A stretch of DNA of 16,140 nucleotides from Acidimicrobiales bacterium. Its GTDB lineage: Bacteria > Actinomycetota > Acidimicrobiia > Acidimicrobiales > Acidimicrobilacustridaceae. Below are positions 6,932-15,964 of this stretch, piece after piece; the stretch's first letter is position 1; every line of letters starts with the position of its first letter. The stretch spans positions 1-16,140 of the forward strand of contig JALRFT010000205.1 in assembly GCA_023261915.1 (NCBI GenBank), given 5' to 3'. The translations under genes were made by a program, and so were the position numbers. The notes beneath the pieces were generated by a model. It did no database searches. It saw only the letters and a program-made list of their open reading frames with translations, and was not told the origin of the DNA.

Positions 6932-8130
6932 CGTGGCTCCCGGGGCAGGCCGAGCACACGCTCAGCGAGGATGTTGCGTTGAATCTCATTTGATCCGCCG
7001 TAGATCGTGTCGGCCCGTGTGAACAGGAAGAGGCGTTGGGCATTGGTGAGTTCGTAGGGGAACCCGTCAGCCACGGTGGCCGAGAGTCCTTCGAGGTCAA
7101 CGAGCAACTCGCCGAGGTCGCGGTGCCACGTCCCCCAGAAGAGTTTCGAGATGCTGGCTTCCGGTCCGGGCACCCCGCCGGACATGGATCGCAGCGCGTT
7201 CCAGCGCATGAGTTGCAGACCGGTGTAGGTCCCAGCGAGACGCTGACGCATGAGCGGGTCATCGTTGAGACCCCGCCCCTGGGCGGTTTCGACGGCGGCG
7301 GCGTACTCCCGGGCGAAACCGACCTGCTGGGCGAGGGTGGACACACCTCGTTCGAGGGCGAGCAGTCCCATGGCCACGCGCCACCCGTCGCCCGGTTCAC
7401 CCACCACGAGGTCGGCGGCGGCACGGGCATCGGTGAAGAACGTCTCGTTGAACTCGCCTCCGCCGGTGATCTGCTCGATGGGACGGACCTCAATACCGGG
7501 CTGGTCCATGGGGACCAGAAGGAAACTCAGACCCCGATTCCGTTCGGACCCCCGTTCGGTTCGGGCCACGACGAAACACCAGTGGCTGACGTGGGCGAGT
7601 GAGGTCCAGACTTTCTGGCCGTTGATCACCCACTCGCCATCAACGAGTTCGGCTCGAGTCTGGACTCCGGCGAGATCGCTGCCCGCTCCCGGTTCGCTGT
7701 ATCCCTGGCACCACCGTTCGGTGCCCTCGAGGATGCCGGGAAGGAAACGTTGGCGCTGGGCCTCGGTGCCGTACTCGATCAATGTGGGTCCGAGAAGGTG
7801 CTCACCCATGTGGTTGACCCGGCCCGGGGCATTGGCTTTGGTGTACTCCTCGGCCCAGATCACCTGCTGGGCAATGCTCGCCCCGCGTCCACCGTGTTCG
7901 GCCGGCCAGCCAAGTCCGATCCATCCCGCCTCGCCGAGGATCTTCTCCCACTCGACACGAATGTCGAAACCAAACTCTTCGTCAGCGGGCCCACCTCGGC
8001 CGCCGAGTTCAGCGAACTCACCAACGACATTGGCGGTGAGCCACGCCTGGCACTGGGCGCGGAACTCATCGGGGTCGGAGGCCAGCTCGTCGGGAGCACG
8101 GCTGGTGTCGGCACCGACCGGGGCGGTCAT
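6928..8130 (-). CDS. fadE30: FadE30-like acyl-CoA dehydrogenase
   Basis: A 400-residue FAD-dependent acyl-CoA dehydrogenase very similar from memory to Rv3560c (FadE30), which dehydrogenates the propionyl side chain of the HIP-CoA intermediate. Motifs are GYSEPGAGSDLA (143-154), the flavin and substrate region INGQKVWTS (169-177), GDGWRVAMGLLALERGVS with Glu260 as the likely catalytic base, and the C-terminal TIYGGSNEIQRNILAERVLGLPRE. The N-terminus DEFRAQCQAWLTANVVGEF also matches. The ATG at 8130 overlaps the upstream SDR stop (ATGA); a longer in-frame reading to 8295 lies within that SDR and is rejected. GGGGGACA precedes the start by about ten bases. Confidence 0.94.
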   Translation of the reverse strand: MTAPVGADTSRAPDELASDPDEFRAQCQAWLTANVVGEFAELGGRGGPADEEFGFDIRVEWEKILGEAGWIGLGWPAEHGGRGASIAQQVIWAEEYTKANAPGRVNHMGEHLLGPTLIEYGTEAQRQRFLPGILEGTERWCQGYSEPGAGSDLAGVQTRAELVDGEWVINGQKVWTSLAHVSHWCFVVARTERGSERNRGLSFLLVPMDQPGIEVRPIEQITGGGEFNETFFTDARAAADLVVGEPGDGWRVAMGLLALERGVSTLAQQVGFAREYAAAVETAQGRGLNDDPLMRQRLAGTYTGLQLMRWNALRSMSGGVPGPEASISKLFWGTWHRDLGELLVDLEGLSATVADGFPYELTNAQRLFLFTRADTIYGGSNEIQRNILAERVLGLPREPR

Positions 8131-9038
8131 GCGTTGGGCTTGTCCCCCGAGGCGGCCGCCTCGCGCATCTTGGCCACCATGTCGAGCATGGGGAGGCGCT
8201 CGGTACCGACCTGGGTGGGCAACCGTTCGGCGATTTCCTCGGGTGTCCAGCGGTGTCCCGCCCACATGGCACGAACCTCGCGGGGTTGGCTCCACACGGC
8301 GATCTTGTCCCCAACGACGGTGTAGACCTGTCCGGTCACCTCGCGGGCGGCATCGGACACGAGGTACACCGCCATCGGGGCGACATCCTCGGCGTCGCCA
8401 ATCTCAGCGAGAGAGGAGGGCACGTTTGCACTCATGCGGGTGCGCGCTACCGGCGCAATCACGTTGGCCCGCACGCCGTAGCGCTCAAGGGCGACCGCCG
8501 CGGAGTACGACAGTGACACGATGCCGCCCTTGGCGGCGGCGTAGTTGGCCTGGGCCGTGGAGCCGAGTGCCCACACTCCAGAGGTGAACGCCACGAGCGC
8601 CCCGCCGCCTTCCTGCTTGCGCATCACTGCCGCCGCCGCCCGGTAGACGGTGAAGGTGCCCTTGAGGTGGACGCGTACGACGTCGTCCCATTCCTCTTCG
8701 GCCATGTTGAACAACATCCGTTCCCGGAGGATGCCGGCGACGCAGATGGCGCCGTCAATGCGGCCCCAGGTGTCGAGTGCGGCGGTGACGACCCCCGCAC
8801 CCCCGTCCATGGTGGACACGTCACCGGCGATGGCGACGGCTTCACCTCCGGCGTCGGCGATCTCGGCCACGACGCCCGCTGCAACCTCGCTGGAAGGTTC
8901 GGCACCGTCCATGGCTACGCCGAAATCGGCGACCACGACACGGGCCCCCTCGGCGGCACACGCCAGAGCGACAGCTCGGCCGATCCCGCGGCCCGCTCCG
9001 GTGACCGCCACCACCTTGTCCTGCAGGAATCCGCTCAA
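8127..9038 (-). CDS. SDR family (3R)-hydroxyacyl-CoA dehydrogenase-like protein, HSD17B4/FabG type
   Basis: A 303-residue SDR with TGAGRGIG at 13-20, Ser153 (FTSGVWALGS) and Y166-x3-K170 (NYAAAKGG). The long form, with ARTRMSANVPSS and a C-terminal GHRWTPEEIAERLP tail after the fold, resembles the HSD17B4-like SDRs that oxidise (3R)-hydroxyacyl-CoAs. The structural NNAG motif is replaced by CVAG at 99-102, which is uncommon. The start is taken as TTG at 9038, four bases after GGGGGACGAA-type Shine-Dalgarno sequence and at the right distance from the Rossmann motif; an ATG at 9092 would add 18 unconserved residues and lies beside the predicted -10. First gene of the operon with fadE30, ipdF and the esterase. 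With the (R)-specific MaoC hydratase it would make a stereochemically matched pair; that link is inferred. Confidence 0.85.
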   Translation of the reverse strand: MSGFLQDKVVAVTGAGRGIGRAVALACAAEGARVVVADFGVAMDGAEPSSEVAAGVVAEIADAGGEAVAIAGDVSTMDGGAGVVTAALDTWGRIDGAICVAGILRERMLFNMAEEEWDDVVRVHLKGTFTVYRAAAAVMRKQEGGGALVAFTSGVWALGSTAQANYAAAKGGIVSLSYSAAVALERYGVRANVIAPVARTRMSANVPSSLAEIGDAEDVAPMAVYLVSDAAREVTGQVYTVVGDKIAVWSQPREVRAMWAGHRWTPEEIAERLPTQVGTERLPMLDMVAKMREAAASGDKPNA

Positions 9039-9090
9039 TTCGTCCCCCGTGGAGTGCTGGCGGCGCTGATGCCGCCCCGTCAATGGGCCC

Positions 9091-9096
9091 ACGGTA
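9091..9096 (-). promoter_or_regulatory. Possible -10 of the SDR-fadE30-ipdF operon
   Basis: TACCGT on the minus strand, 52 bases before the TTG at 9038, matches TANNNT. It would give a leader of about 45 bases that includes the Shine-Dalgarno and would exclude the ATG at 9092 as a start. Site B lies upstream of it. No good -35 was found. Confidence 0.3.
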
Positions 9097-9120
9097 GGAG
9101 AGAAACTCGCCCCGACCCGT

Positions 9121-9139
9121 ATCTGATGGGCCGTCAGAA
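9121..9139. promoter_or_regulatory. Operator dyad, site B
   Basis: ATCTGATGGGCCGTCAGAA: arms TCTGA/TCAGA are perfectly inverted across a 7-bp centre. Matches site A at the outer positions and at the CGTCAGA half. Confidence 0.7.
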
Positions 9140-9141
9140 CC

Positions 9142-9147
9142 TAGCAT
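9142..9147 (+). promoter_or_regulatory. Possible -10 of the FadE29-like gene
   Basis: TAGCAT resembles the TAGCGT seen in the two other plus-strand promoters, but here it directly follows site B instead of lying 27 bases away. TATCCT at 9164-9169 is an equally plausible -10, 25 bases after site B, so the true start is uncertain. Confidence 0.3.
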
Positions 9148-9178
9148 GGGGCTCTACAGGGCCTATCCTGCCAAACGC

Positions 9179-9197
9179 ATCTGACGCATCGTCAGGT
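9179..9197. promoter_or_regulatory. Operator dyad, site C
   Basis: ATCTGACGCATCGTCAGGT: inner arms CTGACG and CGTCAG are a perfect 6-bp inverted repeat with a 3-bp centre. It would lie at or just after the transcription start of the FadE29-like gene, a typical repressor position. Confidence 0.75.
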
Positions 9198-9247
9198 GGT
9201 GAGTTTGGGAGATCGGTCGCCTCGGGTGGGGTTGATTGGAGGACGAG

Positions 9248-10429
9248 ATGTACCTGGCAGAGACACCGGAACAACAAGGTCTTCGCAAGGAGTTGCGGGA
9301 GTACTTCGCGGCGCTGCTCACCCCTGAGGTGCGGGCCGAGATCGGCGCCGGTGGGGAGGGGAGTGACCTCTTCCGACAGGTGTGTCGCCAGATGGGGATC
9401 GACGGCTGGCTGGGACTCGGTTGGCCCGTCGAGTTCGGCGGCCAGGGTCGTCCGGCCACCGACCAGTTCATCTTCTTCGACGAAGTGCAGCGGGCCCACG
9501 CTCCGTTCCCCTTCGTGACCGTCAACACGGTGGGCCCCGCCCTCATGGCTCACGGCACCGAAGAGCAGAAGGCCGAGTACCTCCCGAGGATTCTCAACGG
9601 AGAGGTGAACTTTGCCATTGGCTACACCGAGCCGGAGGCGGGGACGGACCTCGCCTCGCTGCGGACCTCGGCGGTTCTCGACGGTGACGAGTGGGTCATC
9701 AACGGCAACAAAGTGTACACGTCGGGTGCCAATCAGGCCGACTACATCTGGCTCGCCTGTCGCACCGACGTGGAGGCTCCCAAGCACCAGGGCATCTCGA
9801 TCATCATCGTTCCCACTGACACGCCCGGGTTCTCGTGGACGCCCATCGTGACGGTCGGCGACGTCATGACTACCGCCACGTACTACTCCGACGTGCGTGT
9901 GCCCAAGGAGAACGTGGTCGGCGAGGTGAACACCGGCTGGAAGCTCATCACCATGCAGTTGAACCACGAGCGGGTCGGCTTGGCCGCACTCTCAGGTCTG
10001 ACGGAGCGACTTCTCGACGACGTCACCGACTGGGCCAAGGTGACCCCCACGGCTGACGGAGCGGGGTGCGTGATCGATGTCCCGTGGGTGCAGGCTGATC
10101 TCGCTCGCTGCCGTGCCCTTCTCGACGCCACCCGGCTTATGACGTGGAAACTCGTCAAGGCCGTGAGTGACAACACTCTGGGTCCCGCTGAGGCATCAGG
10201 AGTGAAGGTGTTCGGTACCGAATCGGCTGTCGAGGTCTACCGGCTTCTCCAGGGTGTGCTCGGCGCCTCTGCTCATCTGCGTGATGGTTCGCCGGGAGCA
10301 GTGCTCCACGGTGAGGTCGAGCGGGCGGCCCGCGCCGCGCAGATCAACACTTTCGGTGGTGGCGTGAACGAGATCCAGCGGGAACTCGTCGCCACTGCAG
10401 GGCTGGGTCTCGCCCGCGGTCGGCGCTGA
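9248..10429 (+). CDS. FadE29/ChsE2-like acyl-CoA dehydrogenase (steroid side chain)
   Basis: A 393-residue acyl-CoA dehydrogenase closely resembling M. tuberculosis Rv3543c (FadE29, ChsE2), which with FadE28 (ChsE1) forms a heterotetramer that dehydrogenates 3-oxo-4-pregnene-20-carboxyl-CoA. Shared stretches include FAIGYTEPEAGTDLASLRT (122-140), ADYIWLACRTD (164-174), GISIIIV, and a C-terminal TFGGGVNEIQRE. The NHER glutamate falls at residue 241, the position reported for the catalytic base of ChsE2, as far as I recall. The ATG at 9248 has GGAGG at 9238-9242, five bases upstream; the in-frame TTG at 9236 would place the Shine-Dalgarno inside the gene. No FadE28-like partner is in the window. 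Converges on the thiolase gene, leaving 24 bases between stops. Confidence 0.9.
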   Translation: MYLAETPEQQGLRKELREYFAALLTPEVRAEIGAGGEGSDLFRQVCRQMGIDGWLGLGWPVEFGGQGRPATDQFIFFDEVQRAHAPFPFVTVNTVGPALMAHGTEEQKAEYLPRILNGEVNFAIGYTEPEAGTDLASLRTSAVLDGDEWVINGNKVYTSGANQADYIWLACRTDVEAPKHQGISIIIVPTDTPGFSWTPIVTVGDVMTTATYYSDVRVPKENVVGEVNTGWKLITMQLNHERVGLAALSGLTERLLDDVTDWAKVTPTADGAGCVIDVPWVQADLARCRALLDATRLMTWKLVKAVSDNTLGPAEASGVKVFGTESAVEVYRLLQGVLGASAHLRDGSPGAVLHGEVERAARAAQINTFGGGVNEIQRELVATAGLGLARGRR

Positions 10430-10453
10430 ACGATCGGGCGGCGTCCCGGCGGG

Positions 10454-12744
<2,291 letters not shown>

Positions 12745-12815
12745 GGTGGTTCCCCCCGTGGTGATTGCTTGTCGGTCAATGCGGGTAACCCCCAAGGGGT
12801 CCCTGCAGTGACGAA

Positions 12816-12821
12816 ACACTA
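12816..12821 (-). promoter_or_regulatory. Possible -10 of the ADH-thiolase operon
   Basis: TAGTGT on the minus strand fits TANNNT. Site D lies immediately upstream, over the -35 and spacer. No convincing -35 hexamer is present. Confidence 0.35.
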
Positions 12822-12831
12822 CGTCATGGTG

Positions 12832-12850
12832 AACTGACACGGCGTCAGAA
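12832..12850. promoter_or_regulatory. Operator dyad, site D
   Basis: AACTGACACGGCGTCAGAA: core arms CTGAC and GTCAG are a perfect 5-bp inverted repeat. The left outer T of the consensus is A here. Right half CGTCAGAA is identical to site B. Confidence 0.7.
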
Positions 12851-12854
12851 CCGT

Positions 12855-12883
12855 TTGCCACTGGCAGGTGCGGCCCCTAGCGT
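12855..12883 (+). promoter_or_regulatory. Promoter of the aldehyde dehydrogenase-ligase operon
   Basis: A -35-like TTGCCA (12855-12860) and -10 TAGCGT (12878-12883) are separated by 17 bases. The -10 is the same hexamer, 27 bases after the operator, as in the SDR promoter at 4315-4320. Transcription should begin near 12890. Best-formed promoter in the window. Confidence 0.6.
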
Positions 12884-12936
12884 CCACTGCGAGGTTCGGA
12901 AGGGCTGGCCGGATGGGCTGGCAGAGGGGGAGTGCA

Positions 12937-14394
12937 GTGTCAGACGTGGAAATGACCAGGACCGATCTGTTCATCGGCGGTGGGTGGGTCACCCCCCAGT
13001 CAACCGAGGTGATCGAAGTGGTGTCGCCGGCGACCGAGGAAGTCATCGGGCGTGCACCACATGCCAGCACAGCTGACGTCGACCGGGCCGTGTCCGCCGC
13101 CCGGGTCGCTCTCATTGATGGCCCATGGCCGGCGATGTCCCCAGGCGAACGAGCCGATGTGATGGCGGCGCTGTCGGCCCAGTTGCAGGCACGGAGCATG
13201 GAGATCGCCGACCTGATCACGGCCGAGAATGGTTCGCCGGCGTCGTTCTCGCTCATGGGTCAGGTGTTCGCCTCCACCATGGTGCTCGACTACTACGCCG
13301 ATCTGGCCCGGACGTTCGCGTTCACTGATGAGCGCACCGGAATCATGGGTCCGGTCACGGTGCGGCGTGAACCGGTCGGTGTGGTGGGGGCCATCGTGCC
13401 GTGGAACGTGCCGCTGTTCACCACCATGCTCAAGCTCGCGCCAGCCATGGCTGCGGGGTGCACCGTGGTGCTCAAGCCGGCACCCGAGACTCCACTCGAT
13501 GCGTATGTGCTCGCCGAAGCCGCCGAGGCGGCCGGCGTACCAGCCGGTGTGCTCAACATCGTGGCTGCCGGCCGGGAGGTGGGTGAGCATCTCGTGACCC
13601 ACCCCGGCGTCGACAAGATCGCCTTCACCGGAAGCACTGCCGCAGGACGCACCATTGCCGCCCTCTGTGGCCAGTTGCTGCGGCGATGCACTCTTGAGCT
13701 GGGTGGGAAGTCCGCCGCCGTGATCTGTGACGACGCCGACGTGGAGTCCACCATCGCCGGGCTGCTGCCGGCGTCCACGATGAACAACGGTCAGGCGTGC
13801 GTGGCCCAGACCCGCCTGTTGGTTCCCAACAGTCGTCGGGCCGAGTTCACTGACGCCATTGCGGCTGCGGTCGGGGCCCTCGTGGTCGGCGACCCGGCTG
13901 ATCCCGCCACCCAGATCGGGCCGCTTACCAGTGCCCGCCAGCGTGAACGCGTCGAGGGGTACATCGCCGCCGGTCGGGACGAGGGTGCCAAGGTGGCCGT
14001 GGGAGGCGGTCGGCCCTCGGGGATGGACCGGGGTTGGTATGTCGAGCCGACCGTCTTTGCTGATGTCGACAACAGCATGCGCATCGCCCAGGAGGAGATC
14101 TTCGGGCCGGTCCTTGCGGTCATCGGTTATGACGATGTGGAGGACGCCATCGCCATTGCCAACGATTCCGAATATGGCCTGTCAGGTTCGGTCTGGTCGA
14201 GCGATGTGGAGCGGGCGACTGCCATTGCCAACCGCATGCAAACCGGCACGGTGAGCGTCAATGGATTCATGATCGAGTTCTGTGCACCCTTCGGCGGATT
14301 CAAGAGCTCAGGTCTGGGCCGTGAGCTCGGTCCCGAGGGACTTGCGCACTATCTCGAGTACAAGACGGTGATGTACCCCGCAGGAGGTATGTGA
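12937..14394 (+). CDS. NAD(P)-dependent aldehyde dehydrogenase
   Basis: A 485-residue aldehyde dehydrogenase of normal family length. Active-site elements are PWNVP with Asn157, Lys180 (VVLKPAPETP), the FTGST turn at 230-234, the general base Glu254 (LELGGKS) and the nucleophile Cys288 (NNGQACVA). It oxidises an aldehyde to a carboxylic acid. The GTG at 12937 is chosen because AGAGGGGGAG ends four bases upstream and the N-terminus then has the usual ALDH length; the in-frame ATG at 12868 lies upstream of the predicted -10. Its stop overlaps the start of the ligase gene by one base (TGATG), so acid product and CoA ligase are made together. In cholate degraders an aldehyde dehydrogenase acts on the C22 aldehyde left after side-chain aldol cleavage; that parallel is suggestive, not proven. 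Confidence 0.92.
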   Translation: MSDVEMTRTDLFIGGGWVTPQSTEVIEVVSPATEEVIGRAPHASTADVDRAVSAARVALIDGPWPAMSPGERADVMAALSAQLQARSMEIADLITAENGSPASFSLMGQVFASTMVLDYYADLARTFAFTDERTGIMGPVTVRREPVGVVGAIVPWNVPLFTTMLKLAPAMAAGCTVVLKPAPETPLDAYVLAEAAEAAGVPAGVLNIVAAGREVGEHLVTHPGVDKIAFTGSTAAGRTIAALCGQLLRRCTLELGGKSAAVICDDADVESTIAGLLPASTMNNGQACVAQTRLLVPNSRRAEFTDAIAAAVGALVVGDPADPATQIGPLTSARQRERVEGYIAAGRDEGAKVAVGGGRPSGMDRGWYVEPTVFADVDNSMRIAQEEIFGPVLAVIGYDDVEDAIAIANDSEYGLSGSVWSSDVERATAIANRMQTGTVSVNGFMIEFCAPFGGFKSSGLGRELGPEGLAHYLEYKTVMYPAGGM

Positions 14395-15941
14395 TGCCTG
14401 GGTTCTGGCAGGACGCCGCTGAGGATCCCGGCCGTCTCGCCGTCGTCGATCCCGACGGTCGTGAGATCAGCGCCGGTGACCTGTTGTCGATGTGCAACAG
14501 GTTGGTGCACGGACTGCGTGCATTGGGGTTGACCGAGGGAGATGGCGTGGCAGTCGTCATGCCCAACAGCATCGAGATGCTGGCGCTCTACTTCGCTGCG
14601 ATGCAGGCAGGGTGGTACCTCACGCCCATCAATCATCACCTCGTTGGTCCCGAGATCGCTTACATCGTCGACGACTGTGACGCCAAGGTCTTCGTTGGTC
14701 ACGAGCGGTTTGCCGAGGCGTGCGCCAACGCCGCTGACGAGTTCACTCTCGGCAGCGACCAGTGCTTCGCCATCGGGGACATTTCGGGGTTCCGGCCCTT
14801 CAGCGACCTCACGGATGGCCAGCCGGACACGATGCCGGCGGATCGCACTGCGGGGCAGCCCATGCACTACACGTCGGGCACCACGGGTAGGCCCAAGGGC
14901 GTGCGTCGCAAGTTGTCCGGTCTTGCTCCCGATGACGCCGGCATGCTTTTCACGTTCCTTCTGCAGATGTTCGGCATCCAGCCAGGGGACGGCCACGTCC
15001 ACATCTGCGGGTCGCCGCTCTACCACACGGCCGTGCTGGCGTTCGCCTCGTCCTCGGTGCACCTCGGACATCCGGTGGTGCTCATGGACAAGTGGACGCC
15101 CGAGACCATGCTCGAACTCATCGACCGCTACGGCGTGACCCACAGCCATATGGTTCCCACCCAGTTCAACCGGCTGCTGGCCCTTCCGCCCGAGGTGCGT
15201 GAGCGCTACGACGTATCCTCGCTGCGCAACATGATCCACGCTGCTGCTCCGTGTCCCATCGAGGTCAAGCGGCAGATGCTCGAGTGGTGGGGTCCGGTTA
15301 TCTACGAGTACTACGCCGCCACCGAGGGGGGTGGCACCATCGTGACTCCCCACGAGTGGCTGGAACGACCGGGCACGGTTGGCAAGGCGTGGCCATCATC
15401 GGAGATCCGCATCCTTGATGACGACGGGAACGACGTACCGACCGGGGAGACCGGCACGGTCTACATGAAGTTGGCGTCGGCGGCGTTCGAGTACCACAAG
15501 AACGCCGAGAGCACGGCGGCGAGTCGCCGGGAAGGCTTCTTCACGGTCGGGGACATTGGTTACCTCGACGAGGGCGACTTCCTGTTCCTGTGTGATCGTA
15601 AGTCCGACATGATCATCTCCGGTGGGGTGAACATCTACCCCGCCGAGATCGAGGGTGAACTCCACGCCCACCCCAAAGTGGCCGACGTCGCCGTGTTCGG
15701 CATCCCACACCCTGACTGGGGTGAGGAGGTCAAGGCGGTGGTCCAGCCTGTCGACGGGGTGGAACCGGGCGACGAGTTCGCCGCCGAGCTCGCCGAGTGG
15801 TGTTCGACCCGGCTGGCCAAGTTCAAGATTCCCCGCACTTTCGACTTCTCCGAGGAGTTGCCGCGGGACCCCAACGGCAAGTTGTACAAGCGCCGGCTGC
15901 GTGACCCCTACTGGGAAGGTCACGACAAGGCCATCATCTAG
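14394..15941 (+). CDS. AMP-forming acyl-CoA ligase (FadD family)
   Basis: A 515-residue ANL-superfamily ligase, converting a carboxylic acid, ATP and CoA to acyl-CoA. The P-loop-like YTSGTTGRPKG is at 159-169, the adenine-binding YYAATEGG at 307-313 (Glu311), the hinge DRKSDMIISGG at 401-411, and the C-terminal catalytic Lys496 in PNGKLYKR. The usual TGD motif is VGD here (385-387), keeping the ribose-binding Asp387. It does not look like FadD3, the HIP-CoA ligase; from memory it is nearer FadD4/FadD8-type or bile-acid-type ligases. The ATG at 14394 has AGGAGG at 14382-14387, six bases upstream; the GTG at 14391 is too close to it. Coupled to the aldehyde dehydrogenase, so a steroid side-chain acid formed by that enzyme is the likely substrate. 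Confidence 0.92.
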   Translation: MPGFWQDAAEDPGRLAVVDPDGREISAGDLLSMCNRLVHGLRALGLTEGDGVAVVMPNSIEMLALYFAAMQAGWYLTPINHHLVGPEIAYIVDDCDAKVFVGHERFAEACANAADEFTLGSDQCFAIGDISGFRPFSDLTDGQPDTMPADRTAGQPMHYTSGTTGRPKGVRRKLSGLAPDDAGMLFTFLLQMFGIQPGDGHVHICGSPLYHTAVLAFASSSVHLGHPVVLMDKWTPETMLELIDRYGVTHSHMVPTQFNRLLALPPEVRERYDVSSLRNMIHAAAPCPIEVKRQMLEWWGPVIYEYYAATEGGGTIVTPHEWLERPGTVGKAWPSSEIRILDDDGNDVPTGETGTVYMKLASAAFEYHKNAESTAASRREGFFTVGDIGYLDEGDFLFLCDRKSDMIISGGVNIYPAEIEGELHAHPKVADVAVFGIPHPDWGEEVKAVVQPVDGVEPGDEFAAELAEWCSTRLAKFKIPRTFDFSEELPRDPNGKLYKRRLRDPYWEGHDKAII

Positions 15942-15964
15942 CCGGGCCGGTTCAGGCCGGGGCT
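15940..15964 (+). terminator. Weak candidate terminator after the ligase
   Basis: An imperfect GC-rich hairpin follows the stop codon: AGCC and GGCT, then an asymmetric bulge, then GGCC and GGCC around a short loop. There is no T-tract. It is supported mainly by its position. Confidence 0.25.

Larger units (their letters stand above)
9039..9247. promoter_or_regulatory. Divergent promoter region with two operators
   Basis: This 209-bp gap between the SDR-fadE30 operon and the FadE29-like gene carries two copies of the shared dyad 58 bp apart, start to start. -10-like hexamers are TACCGT on the minus strand at 9091-9096, and TAGCAT at 9142-9147 and TATCCT at 9164-9169 on the plus strand. Spacing of about 5.5 helical turns between operators would put bound dimers on roughly opposite faces of the DNA. 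No small ORF of convincing quality is seen. Confidence 0.65.
12745..12936. promoter_or_regulatory. Divergent promoter region between ADH and aldehyde dehydrogenase
   Basis: These 192 bases contain site D (12832-12850), a -10 for each direction, and leaders of about 65 bases (ADH) and 47 bases (aldehyde dehydrogenase). The ADH leader carries a short hairpin, ACCCC and GGGGT around CAA at 12788-12800. A second, imperfect dyad, GTGACG and CGTCAT with an 8-bp centre, lies at 12808-12827 over the ADH -10. No gene is seen. Confidence 0.7.

Noticed and set aside
7250..8587. Plus-strand open frame of 445 codons opposite fadE30 and the SDR
   Set aside because: Low-complexity Arg/Pro/Ser-rich translation, antisense to two well-supported genes joined by ATGA.
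9039..9092. ATG start at 9092 for the HSD17B4-like SDR
   Set aside because: It adds 18 residues with no family similarity and sits beside the predicted -10; the TTG at 9038 has a good ribosome-binding site.
9134..9967. Minus-strand open frame of 277 codons opposite the FadE29-like gene
   Set aside because: It covers both operators and most of a clear acyl-CoA dehydrogenase and shows no family motif.
10430..10453. Terminator between the converging FadE29-like and thiolase genes
   Set aside because: Only 3- to 4-bp GC stems can be formed in these 24 bases, with no T-tract.
14349..15353. Long minus-strand open frame of 334 codons opposite the ligase gene
   Set aside because: It is antisense to a ligase with all catalytic motifs intact and has no recognisable domain; such frames are common opposite high-GC genes.
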